64,000 nucleotides of DNA from Bacillus sp. Cs-700 (GCF_011082085.1 NZ_CP041063.1:248001-312000), one strand, 5' to 3'; positions 41,272-50,213 are shown, counted from the first letter of the stretch. Notes: generated by a model from the letters alone, not told the origin. A program made the numbers and translations.

Positions 41272-42369
41272 ATGAAGAAGAAGTACGGTTTTATGTTGTC
41301 AGCTGTTTTAGCTGCTGGAACGCTTTTATCTGCTTGTGGGACAAACGATGCGAACAATGAAAGTTCAGGCGGCGGGAGCAGTGAAGGTGACAGCAACAAC
41401 TTTAAAGTGGCTATGGTAACAGATACTGGCGGTGTAGATGATAAATCATTTAACCAATCTGCTTGGGAAGGTCTTCAGCAGTTTGGTAAAGATAATGGCC
41501 TTGAGGAAGATAAAGGCTACAAATATGTGCAATCCACTGCAGCAAGTGATTATCAACCAAACCTATCAGGTTTGATTCGTGAAGATTATAACTTGATCTT
41601 TGGTATTGGATTTCTTATGCAGCAAGACATTCAAACGATTGCGACACAAAAGCCTGAAGCGCAGCTAGCACTTGTTGATAGTGTTGCGGTTAATGAGAAT
41701 GATGAGCCGATGGAAAACGTTGCGAGCATTACATTTAAAGAGCATCAAGGATCTTTCCTAGTGGGTGTTATCGCAGGGATGCAGTCTGAATCAAATAAAG
41801 TTGGCTTCGTTGGTGGAGTGGACTCTGAATTAATTAAAAAGTTTGAAAGTGGATTTAAAGCAGGAGTGAAATCGGTTAATCCGGATGCTGAGATTTTCAC
41901 ACAGTATGCAGATGATTTCAACGCAGCTGAAAAAGGCCAACAAATTGCGGCAACGCTTTATGATAAAGGCGCAGATATCATTTATCATGCTGCTGGCGGA
42001 ACAGGGAACGGTGTGTTCACAGAAGCGAAAAACCGTGCGAAAAATGGAGAGAAAGTTTGGGTAATCGGTGTAGACCGTGATCAGCACGAAGAAGGTATGC
42101 CTGAGAACGTAACGCTTACTTCTATGGTAAAGCGCGTTGATACAGCGGTTATTGAAGTTTCCAAACAGACAATGGATGGTAATTTCCCAGGAGGACAAGT
42201 AACGGAATTCGGTCTTGAAGAAGACGGTGTAGGTATTGCTGAAACACAGGAGAACGTTTCTGAAGAAGCACTACAAAAAGTAGAAGAGTATAAAGAGCAA
42301 ATCCAGAGCGGCGAATTGGAAGTGCCAAGCACTGACGAAGAGTACAAAGAATTCGAGAGCTCTCTATAA
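41272..42369 (+). CDS. BMP-family nucleoside-binding lipoprotein
   Basis: A 365-aa extracytoplasmic substrate-binding protein of the Bmp/Med family. The signal peptide ends in a lipobox LLSAC with Cys22 as the lipid-anchored residue, then a Gly/Ser/Asn-rich spacer. The Bmp core has VAMVTDTGGVDDKSFNQSAWEG, VGFVGGVDSELIKKFESGFKAG and VIGVDRDQHEEG. Homologues bind purine nucleosides (compare NupN/BmpA), so the substrate is inferred. ATG 41272 follows GAGGGGG; the in-frame ATG at 41257 precedes that site. First gene of a four-gene importer. Confidence 0.92.
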   Translation: MKKKYGFMLSAVLAAGTLLSACGTNDANNESSGGGSSEGDSNNFKVAMVTDTGGVDDKSFNQSAWEGLQQFGKDNGLEEDKGYKYVQSTAASDYQPNLSGLIREDYNLIFGIGFLMQQDIQTIATQKPEAQLALVDSVAVNENDEPMENVASITFKEHQGSFLVGVIAGMQSESNKVGFVGGVDSELIKKFESGFKAGVKSVNPDAEIFTQYADDFNAAEKGQQIAATLYDKGADIIYHAAGGTGNGVFTEAKNRAKNGEKVWVIGVDRDQHEEGMPENVTLTSMVKRVDTAVIEVSKQTMDGNFPGGQVTEFGLEEDGVGIAETQENVSEEALQKVEEYKEQIQSGELEVPSTDEEYKEFESSL

Positions 42370-42449
42370 GGGATCGTCGAACACATTTCCTCTAGCAGGA
42401 AAGGCGATCTACTGGAAATCTCACCTACATTATAGCCAAATATGGGACG

Positions 42450-42480
42450 AAGGCTAGTATTTTCATAGACTAGCCTTTGT
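42450..42480 (+). terminator. hairpin between the binding protein and ATPase genes
   Basis: AAGGCTAGT pairs with ACTAGCCTT around a 10-nt loop, with a short T-rich tail. This is probably an intercistronic terminator that lets the binding protein be made in excess over the transporter. Confidence 0.7.
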
Positions 42481-42511
42481 TTCATGTTTTGGATAAGGGA
42501 GTGGCATCTAC

Positions 42512-44041
42512 ATGGAATACGTCATTGAAATGAGGAATATCCGTAAAGAATTTCCTGGTATTGTTGCAAACGACAATATTACGCTTCAGCTAAGAAAAGG
42601 AGAAATCCATGCCCTTCTTGGAGAAAATGGCGCTGGGAAATCAACTTTAATGAACGTGCTATTTGGTCTCTATCAACCTGAAAAAGGTGAAATTCACGTT
42701 CGAGGTAAAAAGGTAAATATCACAGATCCCAATGTGGCAAATGAGCTTGGGATTGGGATGGTTCACCAACACTTTATGCTTGTTGAAAAATTCACAGTTA
42801 CTGAGAACATTATCTTAGGGAACGAACCGACTGCTAAAGGTCAGGTTGACGTTAAGAAAGCCGCAAAAGATGTTGAAGCGATATCGAAGCAGTATGGTTT
42901 GTCGGTAGATCCGAATGCAAAAATTGAAGATATCTCCGTAGGGATGCAGCAGCGTGTGGAAATTCTAAAAACGCTTTATCGCGGTGCAGATATTTTGATT
43001 TTTGATGAACCAACTGCTGTACTAACTCCACAGGAAATCAAAGAGCTTATAGCGATCATGAAAAAGCTGATTTCAGAAGGCAAATCAATTATTCTGATCA
43101 CTCATAAATTAAAAGAAATTATGGAAGTAAGCGATCGATGTACCGTTATTCGTCGAGGTGTAGGTATCGGAACAGTGAATGTTGCGGATACGAATCAAGA
43201 TGAACTAGCATCGATGATGGTCGGACGTGAAGTGAACTTTTCAATTCAGAAAAAACCTTCAGAGCCTACTAATGAAACGCTTGAAATTAGTAGTCTAGTC
43301 GTAGAAGATGCGCGAAAAGTTCCTGCTGTGAATGGTATGAACTTAGTGGTGCGTGCAGGTGAGATTGTTGGCATAGCAGGTGTCGATGGAAACGGACAAT
43401 CTGAGTTAATTGAGGCTATTACAGGGTTACGTAAAGCGAAGTCAGGGAGCATTAAACTGAATGGAAAAGACGTAACAAACTGGAAACCGCGACGTGTCAC
43501 TGAAAGCGGTATCGGACATATTCCCCAGGACAGGCATAAGCACGGGCTTGTTTTAGATTTTTCGATTGGCGAAAATATGGTTCTTCAGACCTATTATAAA
43601 AGACCTTTCTCAAGAAATGGCATTTTAAACTTTTCTACGATTATGGATAAAGCAAAATCGTTAATTAAAGAGTATGATGTGCGTACCCCAAGTGAGATGA
43701 CACCTGCAAGGGCCCTTTCTGGTGGTAATCAGCAGAAGGCGATTATTGCGCGTGAAATCGATCGTAGTCCGAATCTATTGATTGCAGCTCAACCAACACG
43801 CGGGCTTGATGTTGGGGCAATTGAGTTTATTCACTCGAAACTAGTTGAAGAGCGCGACAAAGGAAAAGCGGTTCTTCTAATTTCCTTTGAACTGGAAGAG
43901 ATTATGAATGTAAGTGATCGCATCGCCGTGATTTATGAAGGGAAAATTGTTGCCATTGTAAAGCCGGAAGAAACGACAGAGCAAGAGCTTGGTCTTTTAA
44001 TGGCTGGCGCAAAGCGCAAAAAGGCTGGTGAGACAACATGA
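42512..44041 (+). CDS. nucleoside ABC transporter, duplicated ATPase subunit
   Basis: A 509-aa protein with two fused ABC domains. Domain 1 has Walker A LLGENGAGKST (about 36-45), signature ISVGMQQRVEI (degenerate) and Walker B DILIFDEPTAVLTPQE. Domain 2 has a degenerate Walker A GVDGNGQSEL, signature LSGGNQQK and a Walker B-like segment with Gln for Glu (LLIAAQPTRGLDVGA), so only one site is likely to be fully catalytic. This is the organisation of Bmp-linked importers (NupO type). It overlaps the first permease by 4 bp. Confidence 0.94.
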   Translation: MEYVIEMRNIRKEFPGIVANDNITLQLRKGEIHALLGENGAGKSTLMNVLFGLYQPEKGEIHVRGKKVNITDPNVANELGIGMVHQHFMLVEKFTVTENIILGNEPTAKGQVDVKKAAKDVEAISKQYGLSVDPNAKIEDISVGMQQRVEILKTLYRGADILIFDEPTAVLTPQEIKELIAIMKKLISEGKSIILITHKLKEIMEVSDRCTVIRRGVGIGTVNVADTNQDELASMMVGREVNFSIQKKPSEPTNETLEISSLVVEDARKVPAVNGMNLVVRAGEIVGIAGVDGNGQSELIEAITGLRKAKSGSIKLNGKDVTNWKPRRVTESGIGHIPQDRHKHGLVLDFSIGENMVLQTYYKRPFSRNGILNFSTIMDKAKSLIKEYDVRTPSEMTPARALSGGNQQKAIIAREIDRSPNLLIAAQPTRGLDVGAIEFIHSKLVEERDKGKAVLLISFELEEIMNVSDRIAVIYEGKIVAIVKPEETTEQELGLLMAGAKRKKAGETT

Positions 44042-45096
44042 AGTTATTAAAAGGGAAATGGGCGAGCATTACTGTACCGTTGCTTTCGGTAGCTCTTGGA
44101 TTACTCGTCGGTGGGATCATCATGCTTGTGAGTGGCTACAATCCCATTGTAGCGTATGCAGCGCTGTTTAACGGGATTTTCTCAAACACGTACGTGTTAG
44201 GTGAAACAGTTCGGCAGATGACTCCGCTCATTTTGTCGGGGTTAGCCGTGGCTTTTGCTTTTCGTACAGGGCTTTTTAATATTGGAGTAGAAGGGCAGCT
44301 GCTTGTCGGCTGGCTAGCATCTGTTTATATCGGGCTTCAATTTGAAGGGTTAAGTCCTGTAGTTCATATTCCTCTTGCAATTATTGCAGCAGCAATGGCT
44401 GGAGCGATTTGGGCCTTTGTACCTGGATTCTTGAAAGCAAAGTATCAAGTTCATGAGGTTATTACAACGATTATGATGAACTACGTTGCGCTTCATGTCG
44501 TTAACGCGATAATTCGGACGTATTTACTCGCTCCTGGTGAGCGAACGGATCAAATTAATGCTTCAGCATCGCTTCAATCGCCGTTCTTAGAAACGATTAC
44601 TGATTTCTCACGTCTTCACTACGGTTTTGTTGTGGCGATTATTGGAGCGATTATTATGTGGTTCCTTCTATGGAAAACGACGACAGGGTATGAACTACGC
44701 TCGGTTGGATTTAACAAATATGCGTCAGAATATGCTGGAATCAATGTGCAACGAAACATCGTTCTTTCTATGGTCATTTCGGGTGCATTTGCTGGAGCAG
44801 CAGGAGCGATGGAAGGGCTTGGAACGTACGGTTATATGACCGTTATGGCTGACTTTACTGGCGTTGGATTTGACGGAATCGCAGTTGCGCTTTTAGGTGC
44901 AAATGGGGCGCTTGGTGTTGTCCTTGCTTCTGCACTGTTTGGTGGGCTTAAAATTGGTGCGCTTAATATGCAGTCAGTTGCACAGGTGCCAACACAGCTT
45001 GTTGAAATCGTGATTGCCATGATTATTTTCTTTGTCGCATCCAGTTACTTGATTCACTGGATCAGCAACAGGGTGAGCAAAAGGGGGAAAATTTAA
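44038..45096 (+). CDS. nucleoside ABC transporter permease 1
   Basis: A 352-aa polytopic protein of the BPD_transp_2 (Bmp/branched-chain/ribose-type) permease family. It has many hydrophobic segments, the LFNIGVEGQLLVG motif near residue 80, and the cytoplasmic coupling segment YELRSVGFNKYASEYAGINV. It is translated from an ATGA overlap with the ATPase gene and shares one base with the second permease gene. Confidence 0.93.
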   Translation: MKLLKGKWASITVPLLSVALGLLVGGIIMLVSGYNPIVAYAALFNGIFSNTYVLGETVRQMTPLILSGLAVAFAFRTGLFNIGVEGQLLVGWLASVYIGLQFEGLSPVVHIPLAIIAAAMAGAIWAFVPGFLKAKYQVHEVITTIMMNYVALHVVNAIIRTYLLAPGERTDQINASASLQSPFLETITDFSRLHYGFVVAIIGAIIMWFLLWKTTTGYELRSVGFNKYASEYAGINVQRNIVLSMVISGAFAGAAGAMEGLGTYGYMTVMADFTGVGFDGIAVALLGANGALGVVLASALFGGLKIGALNMQSVAQVPTQLVEIVIAMIIFFVASSYLIHWISNRVSKRGKI

Positions 45097-46058
45097 TGGA
45101 TTTCATGCAGATTCTTCAGCTCATTATTCCTGCCGCTATCTTTTCAGCAGCTCCCCTGATTTTCACGGCTCTTGGAGGAGTATTCAGTGAAAGGTCAGGC
45201 GTAGTAAACATTGGACTTGAAGGGTTAATGTTAATGGGTGCTTTCACTGGCGCGCTGTTTACAATCCTTGGCGAGCAGTGGGGAATGGGGGCCGCTTCTC
45301 CCTGGTTTTCACTAGTCGTTGCGATCATTATAGGCATGCTGTTCTCTTTGCTTCATGCAGTGGCAAGTATTTCGTTTCGAGCCGATCAGGTTGTTAGTGG
45401 TGTGGCCCTTAACTTCCTTGCGGCTGGACTTGCTATCTTCCTTGTGAAGAAAATCTTTGATGCAGGGCAAACGCCGATTATTCAAGAACGTATTTACAAA
45501 ACGGATGTTCCATTTTTAAGCGATATCCCGTTTATTGGACCTTTGTTTTTTTCAAGCGCGTATTATACATCCTACATTGCGGTTGCGCTCGCCTTCCTCG
45601 TATGGTGGGTTCTCTATAAAACCCCATTCGGCTTACGACTCCGTTCAGTAGGAGAGCATCCTATGGCGGCAGATACGATGGGGATTAATGTGACGAAAAT
45701 GCGCTATGTAGCGGTTATGCTAAGTGGTGGATTTGCCGGTCTCGGGGGTGCGGTTTACGCGACGTCGATCGCAGGGAACTTCAGCCATGCAACGATTTCT
45801 GGACAGGGCTTTATGGCACTAGCCGCGATGATCTTTGGTAAATGGCATCCGCTTGGTGCGATGGGAGCAGCGTTATTCTTTGGTCTTGCTCAATCGCTAA
45901 GTATAACTGGCCAACAGATTCCGGGATTAAAAGAAATTCCAGAAGTTTATCTTCTTATTTCCCCTTACGTGTTAACGATTCTTGCTCTTGCAGGACTTGT
46001 TGGACGAGCGGATGCGCCAAAAGCCATTGGTCAGCCGTATGAAAAAGGGAAGCGATAA
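45096..46058 (+). CDS. nucleoside ABC transporter permease 2
   Basis: A 320-aa partner permease of the same family, with VVNIGLEGLMLMGAFTGAL near the N-terminus and GLRLRSVGEHPMAADTMGINV as the coupling segment. Its start codon overlaps the stop of permease 1 (TAATG). It completes a binding protein-ATPase-permease-permease set. Unlike the layout I recall in related genomes, no GntR regulator gene lies between spoIIIE and this operon. Confidence 0.93.
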   Translation: MDFMQILQLIIPAAIFSAAPLIFTALGGVFSERSGVVNIGLEGLMLMGAFTGALFTILGEQWGMGAASPWFSLVVAIIIGMLFSLLHAVASISFRADQVVSGVALNFLAAGLAIFLVKKIFDAGQTPIIQERIYKTDVPFLSDIPFIGPLFFSSAYYTSYIAVALAFLVWWVLYKTPFGLRLRSVGEHPMAADTMGINVTKMRYVAVMLSGGFAGLGGAVYATSIAGNFSHATISGQGFMALAAMIFGKWHPLGAMGAALFFGLAQSLSITGQQIPGLKEIPEVYLLISPYVLTILALAGLVGRADAPKAIGQPYEKGKR

Positions 46059-46070
46059 CGTTTAGAGAAA

Positions 46071-46098
46071 AGCTCTTCGTGAAAACGGAGGGCTTTTT
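46071..46098 (+). terminator. terminator after the importer operon
   Basis: AAGCTCTTCG pairs with CGGAGGGCTT using two G-U pairs, followed by a T run, 12 bp after the last permease gene. Confidence 0.8.
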
Positions 46099-46134
46099 GT
46101 TTTGACAATAGGAAAGACGGTAACGCTCTAAAAA

Positions 46135-46194
46135 AGCGTGTTCTAGTTCAAGAGCTCCAATATCTCCGTTTCTAAACGCTCGTCTCCGCTTTTC
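46135..46194 (+). repeat. degenerate right half of the 120-bp repeat
   Basis: It aligns with the right halves of the two complete units that follow: GCGTGTTC, then AGAGCTCCA and a final TCCGCTTTTC. The left half and its pairing partners are not recognisable, so it looks like a decayed copy. Confidence 0.6.
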
Positions 46195-46314
46195 ATGATC
46201 CAGCTGCAGTGGGCAGACACTCAGTCACTTCGCCCTATAACTCGAACACAAAGGGCGTGTTCAATTTATAGGGCTCCAGTGCCTACCGTGTCTAACCGCC
46301 CACTTCCGCTTTTC
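46195..46314 (+). repeat. structured palindromic repeat, copy 1 (120 bp)
   Basis: Nested inverted repeats from outside to inside: AGTGGGC/GCCCACT (46208 and 46298), AGACAC/GTGTCT (46215 and 46288), GCCCTATAA/TTATAGGGC (46232 and 46266) and GAACAC/GTGTTC (46244 and 46257) around a 7-nt loop. The unit ends in TTCCGCTTTTC. It is non-coding: the open frame across it is only a by-product of the repeat. Confidence 0.85.
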
Positions 46315-46435
46315 ATTGATCTAGCTGCAGTGGGCAGGGTCTCGATCGCTTCAGCATTTCAAGTGAACACAAAGACCGTGTTCTTTTGAAATGCCTCCAG
46401 CGCTTGTCGACCCTAAACGCCCACTTTCGCTTTTC
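46315..46435 (+). repeat. structured palindromic repeat, copy 2 (121 bp)
   Basis: It has the same architecture as copy 1 at the same spacing. AGTGGGC/GCCCACT (46329 and 46419) and GAACAC/GTGTTC (46365 and 46378) are identical, but the two other helices differ and remain complementary: AGGGTC/GACCCT (46336 and 46409) and GCATTTCAA/TTGAAATGC (46354 and 46386). It ends TTTCGCTTTTC. Confidence 0.85.
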
Positions 46436-46455
46436 TTTTAAAAAGTACTAATTGC

Positions 46456-46484
46456 TTACACTATGACACATACTATGGTATAAA
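46456..46484 (+). promoter_or_regulatory. SigA promoter of ymfF-ymfH
   Basis: TTACAC (46456-46461), a 17-bp spacer and TATAAA (46479-46484) with an extended -10 TGG. It starts 20 bp after the last repeat copy, so the repeats lie just upstream of it. Confidence 0.65.
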
Positions 46485-46544
46485 GGGGGTAAGTTTTACT
46501 TTCCTCTAATGGTAGGTAATGGATTTAAAAAAGGAGTGAGGTCA

Positions 46545-47822
46545 ATGGCGATTATCCCTCATGAGAAAACCTCGTGCGGCGGTTTGACGCTACATAGGAT
46601 CCAGACGGATAAATATAAAACAACGACGGTAGTGGTTCAATTTAAAGCGCGTTTGACGAAGGAGACCGTGACGGAGAGGGCTCTTTTGCCTTATGTGTTG
46701 CAAAGCGGTACGGAAAACTATTCTTCTTCGAAAGCGGTTCGTACGGAGCTTGAGAAGCTCTATGGGGCGACGCTTGGTGTGGATCTTGCCAAGAAGGGTG
46801 ATTTTCATGTGATGACGTTCCGGATGGACTTCGCGAATGAAAAGTTCCTTTCTGAAGATGAGCCTTTGTTTAAGAAAGCCCTTTCTTTACTTTCAGAGGT
46901 GATCATGAATCCGAAGACGGATGGATCTGGCTTCGATTCTTCAATTGTTGATAAAGAAAAGCGGACGATGAAACAGCGTATTCAATCGATTTATGATGAT
47001 AAAATGCGCTATTCAAACATGAGACTAACGCAAGAAATGTTTCCGAATGAGGCTTTTGGATTGCATATTTACGGAGAAAAAGAAGAAGTGGATGGCGTGA
47101 CAGCGAAGTCTCTTTATGATTACTATAAAAAAGTTTGTGCAGAAGATGAGATTGATCTTTATTTAGTTGGTGACTTAGAAGGCGTTAATGCTGAAGAAGT
47201 TGTAAAAGAGCTTTTCCCGTTTCAAGAACGTAGTGATCGAAAGTCTGAAACAACTGAAAAAGCCTCTCTTGATGTGGAAGAAAAAGAGGTCCTTGAAACA
47301 CAGGAAATCAAGCAAGGAAAGCTTCATATGGGCTTTCGCTCTGGGGTTGGCTATGCGGATGATGAATACTTCGCCCTTCAAGTATTTAATGGCATGTTTG
47401 GAGGCTTCTCACACTCCAAGCTTTTTCGAAACGTACGAGAAAAAGAGAGCCTTGCTTATTACGCCGCGTCCCGCTATGAAAGCCATAAAGGCTTAATTAT
47501 TGTGATGTCTGGCATTGAGTTTAAAAACTTTAAAAAGACTGTTGATATTATTAAAGAGCAGCTTACGGCTATGAGAGAAGGCGACTTCAACGAGGAAGAA
47601 ATGAAGCAAACAAAAACCATGATTCGCAATCAGCTTCTTGAGACGGTCGATGACGCAAAAGGAATGGTTGAGCTGCTCTATCACGGTGTTGTCTCTCAAA
47701 AGCTACGGACAATTGAAGAGTGGCTTGATGGTGTGGAAGCTGTGACAAAAGAAGATATTTTAGCGGTTGCGGATAAGGTTAAGCTTGATACCGTTTATTT
47801 CTTAAAAGGCGAGGAGGCTTAA
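46545..47822 (+). CDS. ymfF: M16-family protein YmfF, zinc motif missing
   Basis: A 425-aa M16 (pitrilysin-like) protein without the HxxEH motif: the matching region reads ALLPYVLQSGTENYSSSKAV. The second half retains KLHMGFRSGVGYADDEYFALQVFNGMFGGFSHSKLF, split over the family pattern, and RNVREKESLAYYAAS. It is probably the non-catalytic partner of YmfH, as AlbE/AlbF-type and plant/mitochondrial M16 pairs work. ATG 46545 follows AAGGAG; the in-frame ATG at 46509 has no ribosome site. ymfH begins 2 bp after its stop. Confidence 0.9.
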   Translation: MAIIPHEKTSCGGLTLHRIQTDKYKTTTVVVQFKARLTKETVTERALLPYVLQSGTENYSSSKAVRTELEKLYGATLGVDLAKKGDFHVMTFRMDFANEKFLSEDEPLFKKALSLLSEVIMNPKTDGSGFDSSIVDKEKRTMKQRIQSIYDDKMRYSNMRLTQEMFPNEAFGLHIYGEKEEVDGVTAKSLYDYYKKVCAEDEIDLYLVGDLEGVNAEEVVKELFPFQERSDRKSETTEKASLDVEEKEVLETQEIKQGKLHMGFRSGVGYADDEYFALQVFNGMFGGFSHSKLFRNVREKESLAYYAASRYESHKGLIIVMSGIEFKNFKKTVDIIKEQLTAMREGDFNEEEMKQTKTMIRNQLLETVDDAKGMVELLYHGVVSQKLRTIEEWLDGVEAVTKEDILAVADKVKLDTVYFLKGEEA

Positions 47823-47824
47823 TC

Positions 47825-49111
47825 ATGAAAACTATTCCATTTAATCAGTTGCAGGAAACGCTGTATCACCAAACGATGGATAACGGACTTGACGTGTATG
47901 TTCTCCCTAAGAAGGGTTTCAATAAAACGTACGCAACGTTTACAACAAAGTACGGATCAGTAGACAATCACTTTGTTCCTTTAAACGGTTCAGAGAATGT
48001 GCAAGTGCCAGATGGCATTGCTCACTTTCTTGAGCACAAAATGTTTGAAAAAGAAGACCGTGATGTATTTCAAGATTTTAGTAAGCAGGGTGCGTCTTCG
48101 AATGCATTTACATCGTTTACAAGAACCGCTTACTTGTTTTCAACAACTCAGAACGTGATGCAGAATCTTGAAACGCTAGTGAACTTTGTTCAAGATCCTT
48201 ACTTTAGTGACCAGAGTGTTGAAAAGGAAAAGGGTATTATCGGTCAAGAAATTGAAATGTATAATGATAATTCTGATTGGCGTGCGTATTTTGGTGTCAT
48301 TGAAAATATGTTCCACCACCATCCCGTTAAAATAGATATTGCTGGAACAATTGAATCTATTGCAAAAATCACGAAAGAATCACTCTATACGTGTTATGAA
48401 ACGTTCTACCATCCTTCGAACATGGTGTTATTTGTAGTAGGTGCTGTGGAGCCGAATGAAATTATGTCATTTGTAGAGAAAAACCAGGCAGCGAAATCAT
48501 ATAAAGACCAGCCACCAATTGAACGTTTCTTTGATTCAGAACCCAAGACAGTAGCAGAGAAGAAGAAAGTGTTGCCGATGTCTGTTCAAGTGGCAAAATG
48601 CCTTGTTGGATTTAAAGAACCAAATCCAGGACGCCAGGGAGAGGATCTTCTTAAACATGAGCTATCCATCAATCTTGCGCTCGATTTAATGTTTGGTCAG
48701 AGTTCAGAGAACTATGAGAAGCTTTACAATGAAGGGCTCATTGATCAAAGTTTTTCATATGATTTTACTGAAGAAGAGAAGTTCGGTTTTTCAATTGTAG
48801 GTAGTAATACAAGCTCACCTGATGAGCTTGCGAACCGATTGTATGAGATGATTCAATCATTTAAAAATGAATCAGTGGATACCGATCAGCTTGAGCGCAT
48901 CCGTAAGAAAAAAATTGGTAGTTTTTTAAGAGCGTTAAATTCACCAGAGTTTATTGCAAACCAATTTACGCGCTATCGTTTTAACGACATGGATTTATTT
49001 GAAGTTGTCCCAATGCTTGAGTCCATTACGGCAAAAGATATTGAAGAGGCAATGAAAGGGCACTTTGCAGAAGATTCATTTACTGTCTGTCAAGTCGTTC
49101 CAAAAGGTTAA
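47825..49111 (+). CDS. ymfH: M16-family zinc peptidase YmfH
   Basis: A 428-aa M16 peptidase with the intact zinc motif HFLEH (residues 67-71) in GIAHFLEHKMFEKEDRDVF and the distal glutamate in IIGQEIEMYNDNSDW. It follows ymfF by 2 bp with a GAGGAGG-like site at the ymfF 3' end. It is likely the catalytic subunit of a YmfF/YmfH heterodimer. The substrate is unknown. A terminator starts at its stop codon. Confidence 0.93.
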   Translation: MKTIPFNQLQETLYHQTMDNGLDVYVLPKKGFNKTYATFTTKYGSVDNHFVPLNGSENVQVPDGIAHFLEHKMFEKEDRDVFQDFSKQGASSNAFTSFTRTAYLFSTTQNVMQNLETLVNFVQDPYFSDQSVEKEKGIIGQEIEMYNDNSDWRAYFGVIENMFHHHPVKIDIAGTIESIAKITKESLYTCYETFYHPSNMVLFVVGAVEPNEIMSFVEKNQAAKSYKDQPPIERFFDSEPKTVAEKKKVLPMSVQVAKCLVGFKEPNPGRQGEDLLKHELSINLALDLMFGQSSENYEKLYNEGLIDQSFSYDFTEEEKFGFSIVGSNTSSPDELANRLYEMIQSFKNESVDTDQLERIRKKKIGSFLRALNSPEFIANQFTRYRFNDMDLFEVVPMLESITAKDIEEAMKGHFAEDSFTVCQVVPKG

Positions 49112-49135
49112 AAGCACCCAGTCGGGTGCTTTTTC
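49111..49135 (+). terminator. terminator after ymfH
   Basis: AAAGCACCC pairs with GGGTGCTTT around a 4-nt loop, followed by T residues, beginning at the last base of the ymfH stop. Confidence 0.88.
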
Positions 49136-49166
49136 ATTGAAAGGTTTAACGGGAGGAAGAGAAGTT

Positions 49167-49877
49167 ATGAAAGAAATTTTAATCACTGGAGCGAGTGGGG
49201 GTATAGGGAGAGCGATAGCAAAGAGTTATACAAAATATGGTAACCGCGTCTATGCTCATTACAATACGAATGCTGCCTCTATACAAGATCTACAAAAGGA
49301 GGAACCAGAAGCAGAAATTTTCCCGGTTCAAGCTAACTTAGCGGAAAAAGATGGCGTAGAAGTTTTAACCGAGAAGGTAGTGGAAGTTGATACGCTTATT
49401 CTCAATGCTGGAAATAGCTACTTTGGTTTATTGACGGATATGGCAGGGGATGAAATTGATGCAATGATTCAACTCCACCTCACATCATCCATTAAACTTG
49501 CGAAGCACTATATTTCCTCGATGGTGCAAAAAAAACAAGGGTCCATTATTGTCGTCTCTTCTGTCTTCGGTGTAACAGGTGCTTCTTGTGAAGTCGTTTA
49601 TTCTTCTGTAAAAGGTGGTTTAAATGCCTTTGTGAAGGGATTAGCGAAAGAATTAGGGCCAAGCGGTATTCGGGTGAATGCAGTAGCACCAGGTTATATT
49701 TCGACGGAGATGAACGCACGGCTGACAGAGGACGATGAACACGATTTAATGAATGAAATTCCGATGGGACGATCGGGAGCGCCTGAAGAGGTAGCTTCTT
49801 TGATTTCATTTTTAGATTCGAATCAAGCTTCTTACATAAGCGGTCAAATTATTTCCATTGATGGGGCATGGCAATAA
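49167..49877 (+). CDS. ymfI: short-chain reductase YmfI, EF-P 5-aminopentanone reductase
   Basis: A 236-aa short-chain dehydrogenase/reductase. It shows the cofactor motif ITGASGGIGRAIA, NAGNSYFG, the catalytic Ser in IVVSSVFG and the YxxxK pair in VYSSVKGG. In B. subtilis YmfI reduces 5-aminopentanone on Lys32 of elongation factor P to 5-aminopentanol, finishing its modification; I transfer that role by gene order and family, so it is inferred. ATG 49167 follows GGGAGGA; a longer frame back to 49065 overlaps the ymfH end and its terminator. Confidence 0.9.
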   Translation: MKEILITGASGGIGRAIAKSYTKYGNRVYAHYNTNAASIQDLQKEEPEAEIFPVQANLAEKDGVEVLTEKVVEVDTLILNAGNSYFGLLTDMAGDEIDAMIQLHLTSSIKLAKHYISSMVQKKQGSIIVVSSVFGVTGASCEVVYSSVKGGLNAFVKGLAKELGPSGIRVNAVAPGYISTEMNARLTEDDEHDLMNEIPMGRSGAPEEVASLISFLDSNQASYISGQIISIDGAWQ

Positions 49878-49946
49878 AAAACGATGCATAATGTCCACTC
49901 CTTCGAGACAACATATAGGTGATGACTTGATAAAGGAGGGACATAG

Positions 49947-50198
49947 ATGTCTGTACTAGATAATTTTGAATCATGGAAAGGGTTCTTGCATGACCGCTTA
50001 AGTCAAGGCGAACAGCAAGGGCTTTCTCAAGAAGTTGTCTCAGATGTTGCTTATCAGATCGGCGGATACCTTGCTGATGGCGTGAAAGCGAAGAATGAGC
50101 AAGAACAGCTTCTTGCCGACCTATGGCATGTAGCAAGTCAAGAAGAACAGCACGCAATCGCAAATATGATGGTTAAGCTTGTTCAAAACGAAAGATAA
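49947..50198 (+). CDS. ymfJ: YmfJ, DUF3243 family protein
   Basis: An 83-aa helical protein of the DUF3243 family: FESWKGFLHDRLSQGEQQGLS near the N-terminus and LADGVKAKNEQEQLLADLW later. The function is unknown. AAAGGAGG precedes the ATG. It is single between ymfI and ymfK, as in B. subtilis, and has its own terminator. Confidence 0.88.
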   Translation: MSVLDNFESWKGFLHDRLSQGEQQGLSQEVVSDVAYQIGGYLADGVKAKNEQEQLLADLWHVASQEEQHAIANMMVKLVQNER

Positions 50199-50213
50199 AT
50201 GTCGCTTCTAAAG

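Noticed and set aside
46195-46389. A 64-codon open frame over the repeat region
   Set aside because: It lies wholly inside the two palindromic repeats, has no ribosome binding site and encodes no recognisable protein; the repeats explain it.
49065-49166. An N-terminal extension of YmfI back into ymfH
   Set aside because: It overlaps the ymfH end and terminator, and the SDR fold begins only after 49167, where a GGGAGGA site is present.
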